Positions 1-8,132 of a stretch of 42,818 bases of DNA are shown here, piece after piece. A model generated the notes under the pieces. The model ran no database searches. It was not told where the DNA came from and worked only from the letters and a program-made list of their open reading frames with translations. The number at the start of each line of letters is the position of its first letter. The stretch's first letter is position 1. The translations under genes were made by a program, and so were the position numbers. This DNA comes from Candidatus Omnitrophota bacterium. Lineage in GTDB: Bacteria > Omnitrophota > Gorgyraeia > Zapsychrales > Zapsychraceae. The stretch lies in contig JAFGFL010000042.1 in NCBI GenBank assembly GCA_016931055.1, positions 1 through 42,818 of the forward strand, in the 5' to 3' direction.

Positions 1-102
1 CCTTTAAAAGATTGGACTCTTTTTTGGAAGGATAAGCCCTTTTTATTGACTTTTAAAGCAATTTACACACTTTACTGTACATCACCCACCGATGCTGCTA
101 AG

Positions 103-130
103 TTGCATTGATAACCAAACCTGATATAAT
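103..130 (+). promoter_or_regulatory. Sigma70-type promoter overlapping the TPR gene start
   Basis: TTGCAT (103-108), 16-base spacer and a perfect TATAAT (125-130). The expected start of transcription is about 137-138, exactly at the ATG that best fits the signal peptide of the next gene, so the mRNA could be leaderless. The TATAAT itself overlaps the ATG at 129, so a start there would not be transcribed from this promoter. Confidence 0.5.
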
Positions 131-137
131 GATTCCC

Positions 138-2636
138 ATGCGCAAGCACGTACCCCGCTTCTTTAGACTTTCTTTGATTTTGGCCCTTATAGGCATATTA
201 TCCTTGATGGCCAACCGTTTTTCATGGGCTCAGGACAAAGAGAATGAGCTTTTTCTAGTTTCCCAGAAAGCCTTTGAAGACGGATTTTATGATGTGGCGA
301 TGCGTTATATCAACCAGTTGCTTGAACAATATCCTCAAACCAAAAAACACGTTCAGGCAAAACTTCTTTTGGGGCAATGTTTTTTCTTCAAAAGCCAATA
401 CCTGAAGGCGTATGACACGTTTCAAGATTTGCTTCAATATTCGGAATTCAAAGACGCTACCCTGTTCTGGCTAGGTGAGACTTACCTGAAAGGATCTGAT
501 TATAAGCAGGCGGAAAAACAATACCATCAATTAATCAGTCTCTATCCCGATTCAATTTATGCGCCGCAAGCCTCTTATTCGTTGGGGTGGAGCTATTTCG
601 AGCAGAATGACTATAAAAAGGCGAAGGATGCTTTCTTAGAACTGATCCGGAAATTTCCCTCACACCAACTCGCGGAGGACGCATCTTTTAAACTGGCTGA
701 AACAGAATTCAACATGCGCGCCTATGAGAACGCGATACGCTATTTTGACGATTATGTCCTTAAATTCCCGAAATCAAGACGCCATGCTCAAGCTTTTTTC
801 TACATAGGCGAATCTTATTACTATCTTGAAAATTATTTAAAAGCGGTCACCTATTACGCGAAAACTGCTGAAATCGCTTATGACGAAAAGCTGATTCTCA
901 TGGCCAAAGTCAGTCTCGGATGGAGTTATCTGAAATTAGAGAAATTTTCTCTGGCCCGGCAATATTTTGAAGAATCCTATCAATTCGCCCGTGAAAAAGG
1001 CATCTTGTCAGACGACGTCTTCCTGGGGCAAGCAACATTTTACGCCGAAACCGGCAAGCTACAAGATGCGATTAATGCTTATAAAGAGTTGGTTGAGAAA
1101 TTTCCTGATAGCGAACGGATTATCGAAGCTTATCTCGGATTAGCCAACACGTATTACCAAAATAAAGAGTATGCAAAGGCGGTCAAAAACTATTTATATG
1201 TGATTGAGCATGCCGCTAACGGCCCTTCTCATCAACATAACCTAGAGAAATCTTACTTTGGATTGGCCTGGTCCTATCTGAAAGCCGGGAACATCAACCA
1301 GGCTGTAGAAAGTTTTCAGACGATTAAAAACAAGACAGAAAGCAAAACCGTCAAAATCAGCGCATTGACACAAATCGGAGACGCCTACCAAGATGTCGGG
1401 CAATTCGAACAAGCCATCAAGGTCTACGATGACATTCTCAAGAATTTTCCCGACAGCCTTTATACAGATTATGTTCAATATCGTCAGGCAATCGCCCTTT
1501 TAAAAATGGAAAAAGTTGAAGCCGCAACCCTGTCTTTCCAAAGTTTACAAGCCAATTTCCCAACCAGCAAATATCTCAACGACATCAATTATTATCTCGC
1601 CGTTGCCTATTTTAAAAAAGAAAATTGGGCCGTCGCCCGGGAGTATATCTTAGATTTTATTAAAGGGCTTCCGAGGACCAATGAATTCTTGGCAGAAGCT
1701 TACTATATTTTGGCTTTATCGAATTATAATCTGAAAGAATATAAAGAGTCCTTGAAGACGTTTCTGGGGATATTACAAGATTATCCAAACGAAACCGCGC
1801 TGGTTAAAAATGCGGAAATGTATATCGCAAAATGCAGCTATAAAATGGGGGACATCCCAAAAGCCCTAAAAGAGTTTCAGGATTTGGCAGTTAAATATCC
1901 CGGATCCAAAATCGCCCAGGAAGCTTTGATGTGGCTAGGTGACCACTATCTTGAAGCCTCAGTTTTCGATGAAGCAATTAAGTATTATCAACAGTTTATC
2001 AATGGATTTCCGGGAAGCGACCAGGTTGAGCTCGTTTATTACGAGCTTGGTCGCGCCTATCAAGCAAAAGAAGAGTATGACAGGGCCGTAAACGCGTTTA
2101 AACTTATTGGAGACAAACAAAATCCCGAACTGCTGGCAAAGGCCAAACTTGCCATAGCCGATATTTTCTCTCGGGATCTTGACCCGAATTCCAGCGTTCA
2201 AACTTACCAAAATATCATTGATACTTCCCCCAAATTCAAACGCAACGCCTATATCAAGATCGCCGAAATCCATAAAGAGGCGAGAAATTACCCGGCAGCT
2301 ATTTCCGCATACAAAAATGCCCTTGAATCTGACAATGTAGATAGCGAATATTCAAACGCGGAGCTGCAATTTCTCATCGCTGATACTTATCAACTTTTGA
2401 ATAAAAATGAAGAGGCTGTTGATGGGTATCTGAAAATATCTTACCTTTATCCCAATGACATTGCCTGGGTTATAAAAGCATACCTGAGAATAGCGAGAAT
2501 TTTTGAAGATAGCGAACAATGGGCTGAAGCAAAAATTACATATGAAAAAATCTTAAAATTCGAGACAGATGAATCAAAGTTCGCGCAAGAACGGTTAGAC
2601 TGGATCAACGAACATATCAAAAATTTCACGAACTAG
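138..2636 (+). CDS. Secreted TPR-repeat protein, about 832 aa
   Basis: A long solenoid of tetratricopeptide repeats. Helical pairs of about 34-37 residues recur throughout, with signatures such as YPDS, FPDS and YPGSKIAQEAL at repeat ends, the TPR_6/BamD/YbgF style found in periplasmic scaffolds. The N-terminus is a classic signal peptide: basic MRKHVPRFFR, a hydrophobic core, then a likely cleavage after SWA. This favours ATG 138 over in-frame TTG 108 or ATG 129. There is no enzyme domain and no lipobox cysteine. It is followed at 102 bases by ExbB and ExbD, so a role as scaffold of a Tol/Ton-like envelope machine is plausible. The TPR assignment is firm; the specific role is inference. Confidence 0.85.
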   Translation: MRKHVPRFFRLSLILALIGILSLMANRFSWAQDKENELFLVSQKAFEDGFYDVAMRYINQLLEQYPQTKKHVQAKLLLGQCFFFKSQYLKAYDTFQDLLQYSEFKDATLFWLGETYLKGSDYKQAEKQYHQLISLYPDSIYAPQASYSLGWSYFEQNDYKKAKDAFLELIRKFPSHQLAEDASFKLAETEFNMRAYENAIRYFDDYVLKFPKSRRHAQAFFYIGESYYYLENYLKAVTYYAKTAEIAYDEKLILMAKVSLGWSYLKLEKFSLARQYFEESYQFAREKGILSDDVFLGQATFYAETGKLQDAINAYKELVEKFPDSERIIEAYLGLANTYYQNKEYAKAVKNYLYVIEHAANGPSHQHNLEKSYFGLAWSYLKAGNINQAVESFQTIKNKTESKTVKISALTQIGDAYQDVGQFEQAIKVYDDILKNFPDSLYTDYVQYRQAIALLKMEKVEAATLSFQSLQANFPTSKYLNDINYYLAVAYFKKENWAVAREYILDFIKGLPRTNEFLAEAYYILALSNYNLKEYKESLKTFLGILQDYPNETALVKNAEMYIAKCSYKMGDIPKALKEFQDLAVKYPGSKIAQEALMWLGDHYLEASVFDEAIKYYQQFINGFPGSDQVELVYYELGRAYQAKEEYDRAVNAFKLIGDKQNPELLAKAKLAIADIFSRDLDPNSSVQTYQNIIDTSPKFKRNAYIKIAEIHKEARNYPAAISAYKNALESDNVDSEYSNAELQFLIADTYQLLNKNEEAVDGYLKISYLYPNDIAWVIKAYLRIARIFEDSEQWAEAKITYEKILKFETDESKFAQERLDWINEHIKNFTN

Positions 2637-2738
2637 CCGCGATAATTTTACGGATAAACGTTTTAAAAACCGCAGAAAATACTATAATCATAGTTAGTAT
2701 TATTATCTGACAGTGATGCAAAAAATAAGGAGGATTTC

Positions 2739-3398
2739 ATGGGTGGTATATGGGAAATGAATGCATGGTCATTGATTAAAGCAGGCGGTCCGATCATGGC
2801 CCCAATTATACTTGGTTCTGTTTTTGCGCTCGGTATCGTCATCGAAAAGCTAATGTATTTTGCTTTCATTAAAACAAATGTCCCTCGGCTTAAAAAACAG
2901 GTTTTTGACCTCATCAAGAACAACAAGATCAAAGAATCCATTGAGCTATGCGATGCCAACCATTCTCCCGTTGCAAAGATTTTCAAGGCTGGTATCTTAA
3001 AATTCGGGGCTTCCCGCGATGAGATTAAAGAGAATATAGAAGATGCCAGCCTGTTTGAAATCCCCAGACTGGAAAGCCGCTTAAATGCCTTGGCAACGAT
3101 CGCTCATATCAGTCCGTTACTTGGCCTTTTAGGAACAGTCACAGGGATGACAGCATGCTTCCACACCATCCAGGTGCGTGCAGCCTCACTTAATCCCATA
3201 ACGCCTGGAGATTTGGCAGGAGGGATCGGGGAAGCGCTCCTGACAACCGTTGCCGGGCTTATGGTCGCCATTCCGACTTTCGTTGCATATAATTACTTTG
3301 TCCACCGGACGAACCATTTTATCCTGGAAATGGAGCGAGGGGCAACAGAATTGGTCAATTTCCTATGCCAGGTTAATGAAATGCAATTAAAAGTATAA
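2739..3398 (+). CDS. exbB: ExbB/TolQ-family proton channel subunit
   Basis: 219 aa, usual family length, with three transmembrane segments at about residues 17-38, 117-141 and 165-188. The second and third carry the small-residue pattern (LLGLLGTVTGM, GEALLTTVAGL) typical of MotA/TolQ/ExbB proteins. The family forms the pentameric inner-membrane channel that, with ExbD/TolR, couples proton flow to periplasmic work. A strong ribosome-binding site, AAGGAGG, lies 5 bases before the ATG. exbD follows 4 bases later, so the two are co-translated. ExbB and TolQ cannot be separated from sequence alone: no TonB, TolA or TolB gene is in view. Confidence 0.9.
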   Translation: MGGIWEMNAWSLIKAGGPIMAPIILGSVFALGIVIEKLMYFAFIKTNVPRLKKQVFDLIKNNKIKESIELCDANHSPVAKIFKAGILKFGASRDEIKENIEDASLFEIPRLESRLNALATIAHISPLLGLLGTVTGMTACFHTIQVRAASLNPITPGDLAGGIGEALLTTVAGLMVAIPTFVAYNYFVHRTNHFILEMERGATELVNFLCQVNEMQLKV

Positions 3399-3402
3399 TC
3401 AA

Positions 3403-3807
3403 GTGAAATTCAAACAGCATACAAAATTAGAACATGGCCTTGAACAGATTGATATCGCTCCGCTCATTGACTGTATCTTTCTGCTTTTGATCTTTTTCAT
3501 GCTGTCATCATCATTCGTCTTTCAATCTGGGATCAATGTTAAGCTGCCAAAAGCCGTCACCAGCGATATCATTAAAGAAGAAAATTTCATCGTGACCATC
3601 ACCAGTGAAAACGTTACTTACTTAAATGGCGAAGTCATAACGTTAAAGGAGCTCAGAGAAAAACTGAGCCCGCCCGTCAGCAAAGATCGGCCATTGCTCA
3701 TAAAAGCGGACCGGAGGGCTTCTGTCGGGCGCATTGTCGATGTTTGGGACCTTTGCCGCGATCTTGGGATCGAAAGAATCAATATTGCCACCAACCAAGC
3801 TAAGTAA
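3403..3807 (+). CDS. exbD: ExbD/TolR-family proton channel subunit
   Basis: 134 aa starting at GTG, 4 bases after exbB. One transmembrane helix at about residues 19-41 holds the conserved membrane aspartate (PLIDCIF, D23) that carries protons in this family. The periplasmic part has the usual small domain, ending with the segment containing LLIKADRRASVGRIVDVWDL, close to the family pattern for the last helix and strand. It works as a dimer inside the ExbB pentamer. Its position after exbB confirms the pairing. Confidence 0.9.
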   Translation: MKFKQHTKLEHGLEQIDIAPLIDCIFLLLIFFMLSSSFVFQSGINVKLPKAVTSDIIKEENFIVTITSENVTYLNGEVITLKELREKLSPPVSKDRPLLIKADRRASVGRIVDVWDLCRDLGIERINIATNQAK

Positions 3808-3858
3808 TACTGTTGAACACGAATATCTTGAACGCTATTTTCCAGAACACTTCATTCC

Positions 3859-4323
3859 ATGAACATCAAATTCGTCATTCTTACATCTTTTACGGCAGCC
3901 CTGCTCTTGCATCTGTTCGTTTTTAATTTATTCACATTTTCATTTGCGATCGACCCCATTAGCTTTAATCCAAAATTCTTTTTTTTAGGCCAAATTTTAC
4001 AACAAGAAGATGTTTACCAGCGCTTACCAAACGTCGATATCAATGAAACAAGCCGCTTGGGTTTAAGCCATTTTGGCCATGATAAAACTATGCTAAAAAA
4101 TATTTACTACGAAATTGCAGACCCGGGGAAAAAACCTTTTAACATAAAATCCATTGAAAAGCCAATAGTCCCGCAAACAACCGATCAACAGGGAAAAGTT
4201 GTCATTAAATCAACGTTTCCATTGCCAACTGAAAGCGCAGAAAATGTTGAAATAAAAAATGAAGGGCTTGATGACAAATTAGGCATTCAACCTTATAGGC
4301 CATTGCGGTCCCGTTTGCCTTAA
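3859..4323 (+). CDS. Unrecognised membrane-anchored periplasmic protein after ExbBD
   Basis: 154 aa, not recognised. There is one hydrophobic N-terminal segment (about residues 5-32), then a polar tail rich in proline and charged residues that should lie in the periplasm. The position directly after exbB-exbD is where tonB or tolA is often found, and the single-anchor-plus-proline-tail layout is reminiscent of TonB. However, the C-terminal TonB fold is not visible and the protein ends shortly after YRPLRSRLP. It might be a shortened energy transducer or a lineage-specific partner of the TPR protein. That is speculation from position only. Confidence 0.55.
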   Translation: MNIKFVILTSFTAALLLHLFVFNLFTFSFAIDPISFNPKFFFLGQILQQEDVYQRLPNVDINETSRLGLSHFGHDKTMLKNIYYEIADPGKKPFNIKSIEKPIVPQTTDQQGKVVIKSTFPLPTESAENVEIKNEGLDDKLGIQPYRPLRSRLP

Positions 4324-4359
4324 GAAATGCAGCTTGGCTAAAATTAGCATTCATTTATT

Positions 4360-4698
4360 ATGGTAAAAGTCAGTTTTCTCTCTGCCATATCGATATACCT
4401 ATGTTTTTCAATATTCCTTGTTTTTGCCGTTTGGATATTCTATAATTTTCGTAGAAACGGTATCTCTAATGAAACGAAACACTTGCAGCAATGCCCGTAT
4501 TGTACGTATATTTTCTTTGATTATGATTCCAGCGTTGCCGCAACTAAGAAAACCGTAACTAAAGATCAATTGGAGAAAAGTGCGTTGGGATCGGCATCCT
4601 TAATCACGGGAACTGGTGATCCGGATGATAAAACAGCTCATTTTTTGATTTGTCCTCGATGCCAAAGCTATATTAAATCCGGGAATAATATCTCTTAA
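4360..4698 (+). CDS. Small membrane protein with two CPxC motifs
   Basis: 112 aa, not recognised. An N-terminal transmembrane helix (about residues 6-29) is followed by a soluble part with CPYC near residue 46 and CPRC near residue 99. Two CPxC knuckles about 50 residues apart suggest one split zinc ribbon. The tail ends in a short hydrophilic stretch. It lies between the ExbBD-associated gene and a PilX-like gene with short gaps, so it is probably in the same transcript. No function is assigned. Confidence 0.6.
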   Translation: MVKVSFLSAISIYLCFSIFLVFAVWIFYNFRRNGISNETKHLQQCPYCTYIFFDYDSSVAATKKTVTKDQLEKSALGSASLITGTGDPDDKTAHFLICPRCQSYIKSGNNIS

Positions 4699-4715
4699 GA
4701 TTAGGATCGGATGAC

Positions 4716-5060
4716 ATGTTCAGGGAATTGCGAAATAATAAACAGGGAATGATTTTTGTCACAGTCCTCATCATTATCGTTGTTGCAATGGTTCTTGCCG
4801 TTACTATTCTTAGCCTCAATATCAGCCAGGTTAAAAGCTCAGAAGACGAGTTTAAACATCTCCAGGCAAAGCTGCTTGCAGAAGGGGGCCTTGCCATAAT
4901 GCTCATTAACAGGTTGTCCGGGCCTCCTGGTGATGGTGAAATCTCTTACACCGAAACGCTGGGAAACACCACCTATACCATTGTATCTAATGTTGACTCC
5001 TCAAGCACTGCCCCAGTTGGTTATAGCACCAATCCTTTCACGATAGATGTTACATTTTGA
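4716..5060 (+). CDS. PilX/GspK-like minor pilin
   Basis: 114 aa. The N-terminus has the prepilin layout: short basic leader, NKQG cleavage region, then a long hydrophobic helix, then SEDEFKHLQAKLLAEGGL, which matches the PilX_N pattern where an amphipathic helix follows the membrane helix. There is no glutamate at position 5 of the mature protein, a trait of GspK/PilX members. The protein is much shorter than full PilX or GspK (150-300 aa). It ends 165 bases before the HTH gene of the main pilus operon and is separated from it by a promoter. Confidence 0.7.
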   Translation: MFRELRNNKQGMIFVTVLIIIVVAMVLAVTILSLNISQVKSSEDEFKHLQAKLLAEGGLAIMLINRLSGPPGDGEISYTETLGNTTYTIVSNVDSSSTAPVGYSTNPFTIDVTF

Positions 5061-5127
5061 CATAAAACCTTGTGAATCCTACCATAATTCGCCATAACCA
5101 CTTCATTTAAAATAATTTGCAAAATAA

Positions 5128-5156
5128 TTGACAAAGTAAGTCTATTATAGTCTAAT
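5128..5156 (+). promoter_or_regulatory. Sigma70-type promoter of the pilus operon
   Basis: Consensus TTGACA (5128-5133), 17-base spacer, TCTAAT (5151-5156). It lies in an AT-rich 165-base gap. The predicted transcript starts near 5163, about 60 bases before the small HTH gene, and should run through the tightly packed pilus genes to 12649. Confidence 0.6.
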
Positions 5157-5225
5157 TAAGTTTAGAGAAGATCTTATGCAATAATAATCTGAATATAATA
5201 TAAATCATAATAATTCTTTATATAA

Positions 5226-5405
5226 ATGAGAAACCTCCTAGACGTTGATGATCTGGCCAAATATCTAAAACTTCAGAAACAAACTATCTATAATTGGCTG
5301 AATCAAAGGAAAATTTCCGGAATGAAAATTGGCGGCGTATGGCGTTTTGATAAAAATGAAATTGACCGCTGGCTAAAATCGCAAGCAAGAAAAGCTAAAC
5401 AATAA
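5226..5405 (+). CDS. Small excisionase-type (HTH_17) DNA-binding protein
   Basis: 59 codons, ATG 5226 to TAA 5403-5405. The product begins MRNLLDVDDLAKYLKL and has QTIYNWLNQRKI, GGVWRF and EIDRWL. This is the compact winged helix-turn-helix of MerR/excisionase-type proteins: helix, recognition helix with YNW, a wing around GG-WRF, then a final DRWL helix. It is nearly the whole protein, with only a lysine-rich tail. It is the first gene after the 5128 promoter and ends 16 bases before pilM, so it may be an autoregulator of the pilus operon (inference). The same domain recurs at 41850-42010 and 42050-42200. Confidence 0.75.
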   Translation: MRNLLDVDDLAKYLKLQKQTIYNWLNQRKISGMKIGGVWRFDKNEIDRWLKSQARKAKQ

Positions 5406-5421
5406 AAGACAAAATAATTTT

Positions 5422-7029
5422 ATGGCTGATAAAAAAAATCTTGGCATCTATTGGGGAAGCAATTCGCTGTATTTTGTCGAAACCCAACAAACGACCCCAA
5501 CGAATCAATTCCAGGTTCCTTTCGGAGAAGCTGCCAGAGAAACTTTTAAAGATGGCCCCACCAGTATCGGCAGCATGGAACTCAAATCGGACATTCAAAG
5601 AATTTTGCATAAACAGAACCTTTTGGACTCAACGGTCAATTTATCTTTGCCCTCCAAAGATATTATTTTCCGATCCTTCATCATACCTTGGATGGAAGAT
5701 CACGAAATCAAGAATGTTGTTGAGTTTGAAGCCGGCAAATACATCCCGTTTTCATTAGAGAAATTGTCATTTTCATTCCATCCGATCAGTTTTCAATCGA
5801 AAGATACACGGCAGCTGCGCATCATTTTCGTCGCCATAAAGACCGATGTCTTGTCACATTATCTAAAGGTCCTGGAAGATATTTCTTTGGACATTAACTT
5901 AGTTGAGCCTGCCTCAGTCAGTTTAATACGAGCTTTAAACTTCAAGCTGCAGGACGTGATCCCCAAAAACCAGACCTTTGCCATTATTGAGAAGGAAAAG
6001 GTCGGGAGAATCACTATCGTTGATAATTATATCCCCCAGTTTGTCCGGGAATTTCATTTATCAAGCACAGGAACGCACAATCAAGCGGAGGGAACCCTTC
6101 AAGACCCCTTAAGGCGATTGACAGGGGAGATACGCATTTCGCTAGATTACTTTAACCGCCAGTATGATCAATTACAGGTAAAACAAGCCATCCTTCTATG
6201 CGAATCAAACCTTGCCGAATCCGCCGAAATCTTACAAAAAAACCTTCCTATCTCGATCATGCCCATCGAGAAGCAGCTAACACTGAAAGATCCATCAACA
6301 AAAGAACTCGGGTATCTTAACGCCTATGGAACAAGTATTGTCTCTGCCATAGATTCTCCAGTTTATTTCGATCTTGCTAAACATAAAACCCAGAAGAAAA
6401 TACCGACAAAAACACACCTTCCCAGGAAACCCATTGACTATAAATCCCTTGTCAAAACCGCTTTCATTTGCATTCCTTTAACGGTTGGAGCCATCGTGGG
6501 ATCCGTGCTCGCAAAACAAAACGCCGATAAGACGACTCATGAACTCAAACAAAGACTGGGCCTTTTTCAAGATGCGGATATTTCCATGATCGAACAAAAA
6601 GAAAAAATCCTAAGCGACAAGCTGACCTATTTCAGGAAGATCCGCATGGAAAGTAACATAGCCTCGTTTCTTGTGTTAATACCAAATCTTCTTCCAACTG
6701 GCACATGGATACAAAATCTTGATATCACCTATGACGATACGGCATCCTTCGATCTTCCCAGCGATAACCCTGAGTCATCGGGCAGAAAACTCTTGCGGAG
6801 CGACGCCCCAAAAGAAGTGCCAGTTTTGCTTTTTACAATAAAGGGTTATGCTTACTCTGAGGATAAAAACCAGCAATTTATTCTTGTCAATCAGTTGCTG
6901 CGGAACTTAAAAGACGACAAAAATTTTTCTGGTTTTTTCAATAGTATTGATCTTGAAACGACAAAAGCAGAACAATTGAACGAATTTCCCATAACCAGAT
7001 ACACGATCGTGTGCAAAAAAGAGCGATGA
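5422..7029 (+). CDS. pilM: PilM-PilN fusion, pilus inner-membrane assembly protein
   Basis: 535 aa. Residues 1 to about 320 are an actin-like PilM: IYWGSNSLYFVE at the start, EFEAGKYIPFSLE near residue 101 and GEIRISLDYFNRQY near 235, all typical of the family. After a basic linker comes one transmembrane helix (about 343-364), a coiled-coil stretch, and a ferredoxin-like periplasmic domain ending in the segment with FPITRYTIVCK; this is the layout of PilN/GspL-C. In most systems PilM is cytoplasmic and only grips the N-terminus of a separate PilN, so here the contact is made covalent. The stop overlaps the ATG of pilO. Confidence 0.85.
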   Translation: MADKKNLGIYWGSNSLYFVETQQTTPTNQFQVPFGEAARETFKDGPTSIGSMELKSDIQRILHKQNLLDSTVNLSLPSKDIIFRSFIIPWMEDHEIKNVVEFEAGKYIPFSLEKLSFSFHPISFQSKDTRQLRIIFVAIKTDVLSHYLKVLEDISLDINLVEPASVSLIRALNFKLQDVIPKNQTFAIIEKEKVGRITIVDNYIPQFVREFHLSSTGTHNQAEGTLQDPLRRLTGEIRISLDYFNRQYDQLQVKQAILLCESNLAESAEILQKNLPISIMPIEKQLTLKDPSTKELGYLNAYGTSIVSAIDSPVYFDLAKHKTQKKIPTKTHLPRKPIDYKSLVKTAFICIPLTVGAIVGSVLAKQNADKTTHELKQRLGLFQDADISMIEQKEKILSDKLTYFRKIRMESNIASFLVLIPNLLPTGTWIQNLDITYDDTASFDLPSDNPESSGRKLLRSDAPKEVPVLLFTIKGYAYSEDKNQQFILVNQLLRNLKDDKNFSGFFNSIDLETTKAEQLNEFPITRYTIVCKKER

Positions 7030-7664
7030 ATCTAAAAGACTTAAATAAAATCGATATTAAGGACCTTCAGAACATTGACTGGAGCCAAATCAAAAATCGC
7101 GTTTTAACCCAACCCGATCTGGCTATTAATATCGTCATGTCATTAATTACGGTTATTATTCTCTTTACAACTTTTGACAAGTACAAGGCCACCTCAAAGA
7201 TTTTCAATGACGAGATTACGGATTTAGAAAAACGTCTGGCCGCATTTGAGAAATTCGAAGATACTGAAAAACAAACAAAAGAATTCCTTGATAAGATCCC
7301 TAAGGCTATCGGCAGCGATCAAGTCATTCAAACACTCTCGGAATTTGCTGTGCGGCGTAGCATTCAGATCTTGTCATTCTCGCCAGCTCAAAAGAAAAGC
7401 AACAATTTTGTCAGTTTAACTAGCGTCGAGGTCAATGTTGCCTCCGAGAATTATGCCAACCTTGTGCTATTCATCCGAGATATAGAAAATTCGCCCTATC
7501 CGATCCGAATCATAAATTGGGCCGGGCTCCCTATGGATGAATATAGCTCAACTTCACAATGGTCAAGACGCCAGCCCTCAATGGCCCCTCCAGTAATAAC
7601 TGATAAAAAGGGTTATATTAAGGCGACCATCACAATTGAATCCGTGGAGTTAAAAAATGTTTAA
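7026..7664 (+). CDS. pilO: PilO-like pilus assembly protein
   Basis: 212 aa from ATG 7026, which overlaps the pilM-N stop (ATGA). A cytoplasmic tail of about 35 residues is followed by one transmembrane helix (PDLAINIVMSLITVIILF), a coiled-coil region (about residues 55-85) and a periplasmic ferredoxin-like domain. This is the PilO/GspM plan; PilO pairs with PilN to form the inner-membrane alignment ring. The gene order PilM-N, PilO, PilP, secretin supports the call more than any motif, since PilO proteins diverge strongly. An upstream in-frame ATG at 7011 lies inside pilM-N and is less likely. Confidence 0.8.
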   Translation: MNLKDLNKIDIKDLQNIDWSQIKNRVLTQPDLAINIVMSLITVIILFTTFDKYKATSKIFNDEITDLEKRLAAFEKFEDTEKQTKEFLDKIPKAIGSDQVIQTLSEFAVRRSIQILSFSPAQKKSNNFVSLTSVEVNVASENYANLVLFIRDIENSPYPIRIINWAGLPMDEYSSTSQWSRRQPSMAPPVITDKKGYIKATITIESVELKNV

Positions 7665-8121
7665 ACGCGTTCTTATGCTCATAATCATAATTTGCGCGGC
7701 GTTCGTTACCACTACGATGGCTGAAATCCAAATTGACGATCAATTTTTTTTAAAATTGGAGACAGGGCAAATAGAAATGATGAATCCGTTCCAATCTCAA
7801 CTTCCGGTCATACAAGAGCCTGAAGCAGAAAAACCAAAAATTAACCAGCCTGTATCAGATTTTGAAATACCAGAAGAAACCATTGACGAAGAACATGAGA
7901 CTGCCGAGCCGACAGAAGTCCCAATAGTTGTTCCAGAAAGGCCTGTTCCTATTGTCATCATTAACGGCATTATCTGGAACTCTGACCGCCCTCAGGCTAT
8001 CGTTGACGGAAAGATTTTTGGTATAGGAGATATTGTTTCAGAAATACGGATTATTGACATTCAAAAAACAGGCATCATCGGCCAGTTTGATGGAAGAGAC
8101 GTAACCATACCTTACAAATAA
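7657..8121 (+). CDS. PilP/GspC-like periplasmic linker protein
   Basis: 154 aa, overlapping the end of pilO by 8 bases. It has a signal or anchor segment (about residues 4-22), an acidic proline-rich linker (about 50-100), then a small beta domain starting near IINGIIWNSDRPQAIV and ending in VTIPYK. That final domain matches the homology region of PilP and GspC, which docks on the N0 domain of the secretin. There is no lipobox cysteine, unlike many PilP proteins. Position directly before the secretin supports the role. Confidence 0.7.
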   Translation: MFKRVLMLIIIICAAFVTTTMAEIQIDDQFFLKLETGQIEMMNPFQSQLPVIQEPEAEKPKINQPVSDFEIPEETIDEEHETAEPTEVPIVVPERPVPIVIINGIIWNSDRPQAIVDGKIFGIGDIVSEIRIIDIQKTGIIGQFDGRDVTIPYK

Positions 8122-8132
8122 AGGAGCCAAAC

